Shown here piece by piece: positions 6,492 through 7,953 of a DNA stretch of 7,953 bases. Every line of letters begins with the position of its first letter. Position 1 is the stretch's first letter. The notes beneath the pieces were generated by a model, which had not been told where the DNA came from, did no database searches, and saw only the letters and a list, made by a program, of their open reading frames with translations. Source of the DNA: Hyphomicrobiales bacterium (GTDB taxonomy: Bacteria > Pseudomonadota > Alphaproteobacteria > Rhizobiales > Devosiaceae); assembly GCA_027082895.1 (NCBI GenBank), contig JALWTJ010000118.1, positions 1 to 7,953 on the forward strand, given 5' to 3'. The translations under genes and the position numbers were made by a program.

Positions 6492-7310
6492 ATGGGCACG
6501 GATACGACGCATGACGGATTTGCACGGCTGGTTGAAATCATGGCGCAATTGCGCGACCCGGACACGGGCTGTCCCTGGGATCTGGAGCAGGATTTCCGCT
6601 CCATTCGTCACAACACCATCGAGGAAGCTTACGAAGTGGCAGATGCCATCGAACGCGAGGATTATCAGGATCTGGTATCCGAACTGGGCGACCTGATCCT
6701 GCAACCCGTTTTCCACGCCCAGATGGCAGCAGAAGCCGGACTGTTCACCATTGACGACGTGGTTGGCTCCATCATTGAAAAACTGGTACGTCGCCACCCC
6801 CATATTTTTGAGTCCCGGAACGAAATGTCCAGCGATGGTGTGTTGAACCAGTGGGAAGACATCAAGGAAGAAGAACGTAAAGAGCGCGCCAAACATCGTG
6901 GTACCGTTCAGCACACCTCGATACTTGACGATGTTCCCGCCACATTGCCTCCTCTCATGCGTGCCGAAAAACTTGCCAAACGTGCCGCACGGGTCGGGTT
7001 TGACTGGCCGGATGTCTCCGCAGCCCTGGACAAGGTGCAGGAAGAACTGGACGAGTTGCGTGCGGAACTGGCCGGGGGAAACAGCAAACGCAGTCAGGAA
7101 GAACTGGGCGACCTGCTGTTCGCCATCGTTGCCATGGCGCGCAAGGCCTCGCTATCTGCCAGCGCGGCCCTTGCCGAGGCCAATGTCAAGTTCATCAGGA
7201 GATTTCAGGAAATCGAAGCGCGTTGCCGGGCGGACGGAGTCGATATTTCAACCGCCGGGCTGGACCCGTTGCAGCAATATTGGGATGCGGTGAAGCAGGA
7301 GGAAGGCTGA
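6492..7310 (+). CDS. mazG: Nucleoside triphosphate pyrophosphohydrolase MazG
   Basis: All-alpha NTP pyrophosphatase that hydrolyses (d)NTPs to the monophosphate and PPi. It is thought to clean nucleotide pools, and in E. coli it is linked to MazEF and ppGpp levels; no mazEF genes are seen here. The 272-residue protein has the usual tandem two-domain layout. The N-terminal part shows FARLVEIMAQLRDP and GCPWD (26-30). The first MazG motif has E44, E45 and E48, then E64 and D67 in ELGDLILQ. The linker runs through HPHIF and a charged EEERKERAKHR stretch. The second domain has E184, E185 and E188, then E204 and D207 in ELGDLLF. The C-terminus, with LQQYWDAVKQEE, is typical. The start at 6492 follows from the ribosome binding site and the family N-terminus. 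It stands apart from the upstream block and converges with hflX. Confidence 0.97.
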   Translation: MGTDTTHDGFARLVEIMAQLRDPDTGCPWDLEQDFRSIRHNTIEEAYEVADAIEREDYQDLVSELGDLILQPVFHAQMAAEAGLFTIDDVVGSIIEKLVRRHPHIFESRNEMSSDGVLNQWEDIKEEERKERAKHRGTVQHTSILDDVPATLPPLMRAEKLAKRAARVGFDWPDVSAALDKVQEELDELRAELAGGNSKRSQEELGDLLFAIVAMARKASLSASAALAEANVKFIRRFQEIEARCRADGVDISTAGLDPLQQYWDAVKQEEG

Positions 7311-7318
7311 AAACGCCC

Positions 7319-7953
7319 CTACTCCGCCGCTGCATCCCGCACGATGAGACTGCCAAAGCGCTGCCGGAAGGCATCCATGTGTCGGGGCAATACCCGAACC
7401 CGGAATTCCTGCGCATTCTGGTGGGAATCACCGCGTTCCAGAACCTCGCAATGCTTGTAGAGCCACCCCGGTTTGTCCCCCTGAAGGTGAGGCACCCGAA
7501 CCCGGAAAGTGCGGCTGTCACGGGCAAGGGCCCTCTCGATGGATACCAGAAGCGCATCCAATCCCTGCCCCGTTTTCGCCGACACTGCAACACGCTCGAA
7601 ACTGTTCGTGTCCGCGCCCGTCGCCTCCGCCTTGCTCTCGCCCGCCACCAGATCGGACTTGTTCCACACCTCGATGATTGGCGTTTGTTCGGGATTGACC
7701 TTGAGCCCTTCAAGCACGGCCATCACCTCTTGCGCTTGCGCCGGATGGTCCGGGTTGGACGCATCCCGCACATGCAGAATGACGTCCGCCAGCGTGACTT
7801 CCTCCAGCGTTGCCCGAAACGCGGCGATGAGATCCGCCGGCAGGTCGGCAATGAACCCCACCGTGTCAGACAGGATGACCTGTTTGCCATGGGGCAATTC
7901 TGCCTTGCGAACCGTGGTATCAAGGGTCGCGAACAGGATGTCTCGCGCCATTA
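7319..7953 (-). CDS. hflX: GTPase HflX, C-terminal part (5' end cut by window)
   Basis: Ribosome-binding GTPase of the Obg-HflX group; in E. coli it splits stalled 70S ribosomes, especially after heat stress. Only the C-terminal 210 or so residues are in the window, with the gene running off the right edge. Numbering from the Met encoded at 7949-7951, visible elements are the switch-I/G2 segment LFATLDTTVR (6-15), G3 as DTVGFI (29-34) followed by LPADLIAAFRATLEE, G4 as NKSD (97-100), and G5 as SAKTG (124-128). The remainder (about 145-210) is the C-terminal domain. That Met is internal: the N-terminal HflX domain and the P-loop lie upstream, outside the window, and the last two bases fit a codon ending in TA, such as Val. 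The stop codon is TAG at 7319-7321 on the minus strand. hfq often lies next to hflX in proteobacteria and may be just outside. Confidence 0.96.
   Translation of the reverse strand, partial: MARDILFATLDTTVRKAELPHGKQVILSDTVGFIADLPADLIAAFRATLEEVTLADVILHVRDASNPDHPAQAQEVMAVLEGLKVNPEQTPIIEVWNKSDLVAGESKAEATGADTNSFERVAVSAKTGQGLDALLVSIERALARDSRTFRVRVPHLQGDKPGWLYKHCEVLERGDSHQNAQEFRVRVLPRHMDAFRQRFGSLIVRDAAAE

Overview
The window is about 8 kb of chromosomal housekeeping DNA from a moderately GC-rich bacterium, most likely an alphaproteobacterium. The main reason is the gene order: D-alanyl-D-alanine carboxypeptidase, tmk, holB, metG, tatD and a PhnP-like metallo-beta-lactamase (MBL) hydrolase, all on the plus strand. 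This is a familiar alphaproteobacterial block. The MetG is the short form without zinc-knuckle cysteines and the delta' subunit lacks the enterobacterial zinc-module cysteines, both of which fit. I cannot name the genus.

Layout. Positions 1-1048 hold the 3' part of a PBP5-type carboxypeptidase gene cut by the window edge. Then come tmk (1073-1759), holB (1804-2808), metG (2860-4398), tatD (4402-5217) and the MBL hydrolase gene (about 5214-6032). Gaps between these six genes run from a 4-base overlap to 51 bases, so they look like one co-directional transcription unit. A spacer of 459 bases (6033-6491) follows, with no gene I can support. Its middle is clearly AT-rich and carries a perfect 16-base palindrome. 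After it, mazG (6492-7310) is on the plus strand and faces the 3' part of hflX (7319-7953, minus strand, cut by the window edge). Only 8 bases separate their stop codons.

Function. The block combines wall trimming (carboxypeptidase), dTTP supply (tmk), replication clamp loading (holB), charging of methionyl-tRNA (metG) and two metal-dependent hydrolases (tatD and the MBL protein). mazG adds (d)NTP pool sanitation, and hflX encodes a ribosome-associated GTPase involved in stress rescue. All visible catalytic motifs are intact except for one possible metal-ligand substitution in the MBL protein.

I did not find a novel system, mobile element, CRISPR array, tRNA or rRNA. The most unusual parts are the AT-rich spacer with its palindrome, the tail-to-tail mazG/hflX arrangement, and the altered last metal motif of the MBL protein.
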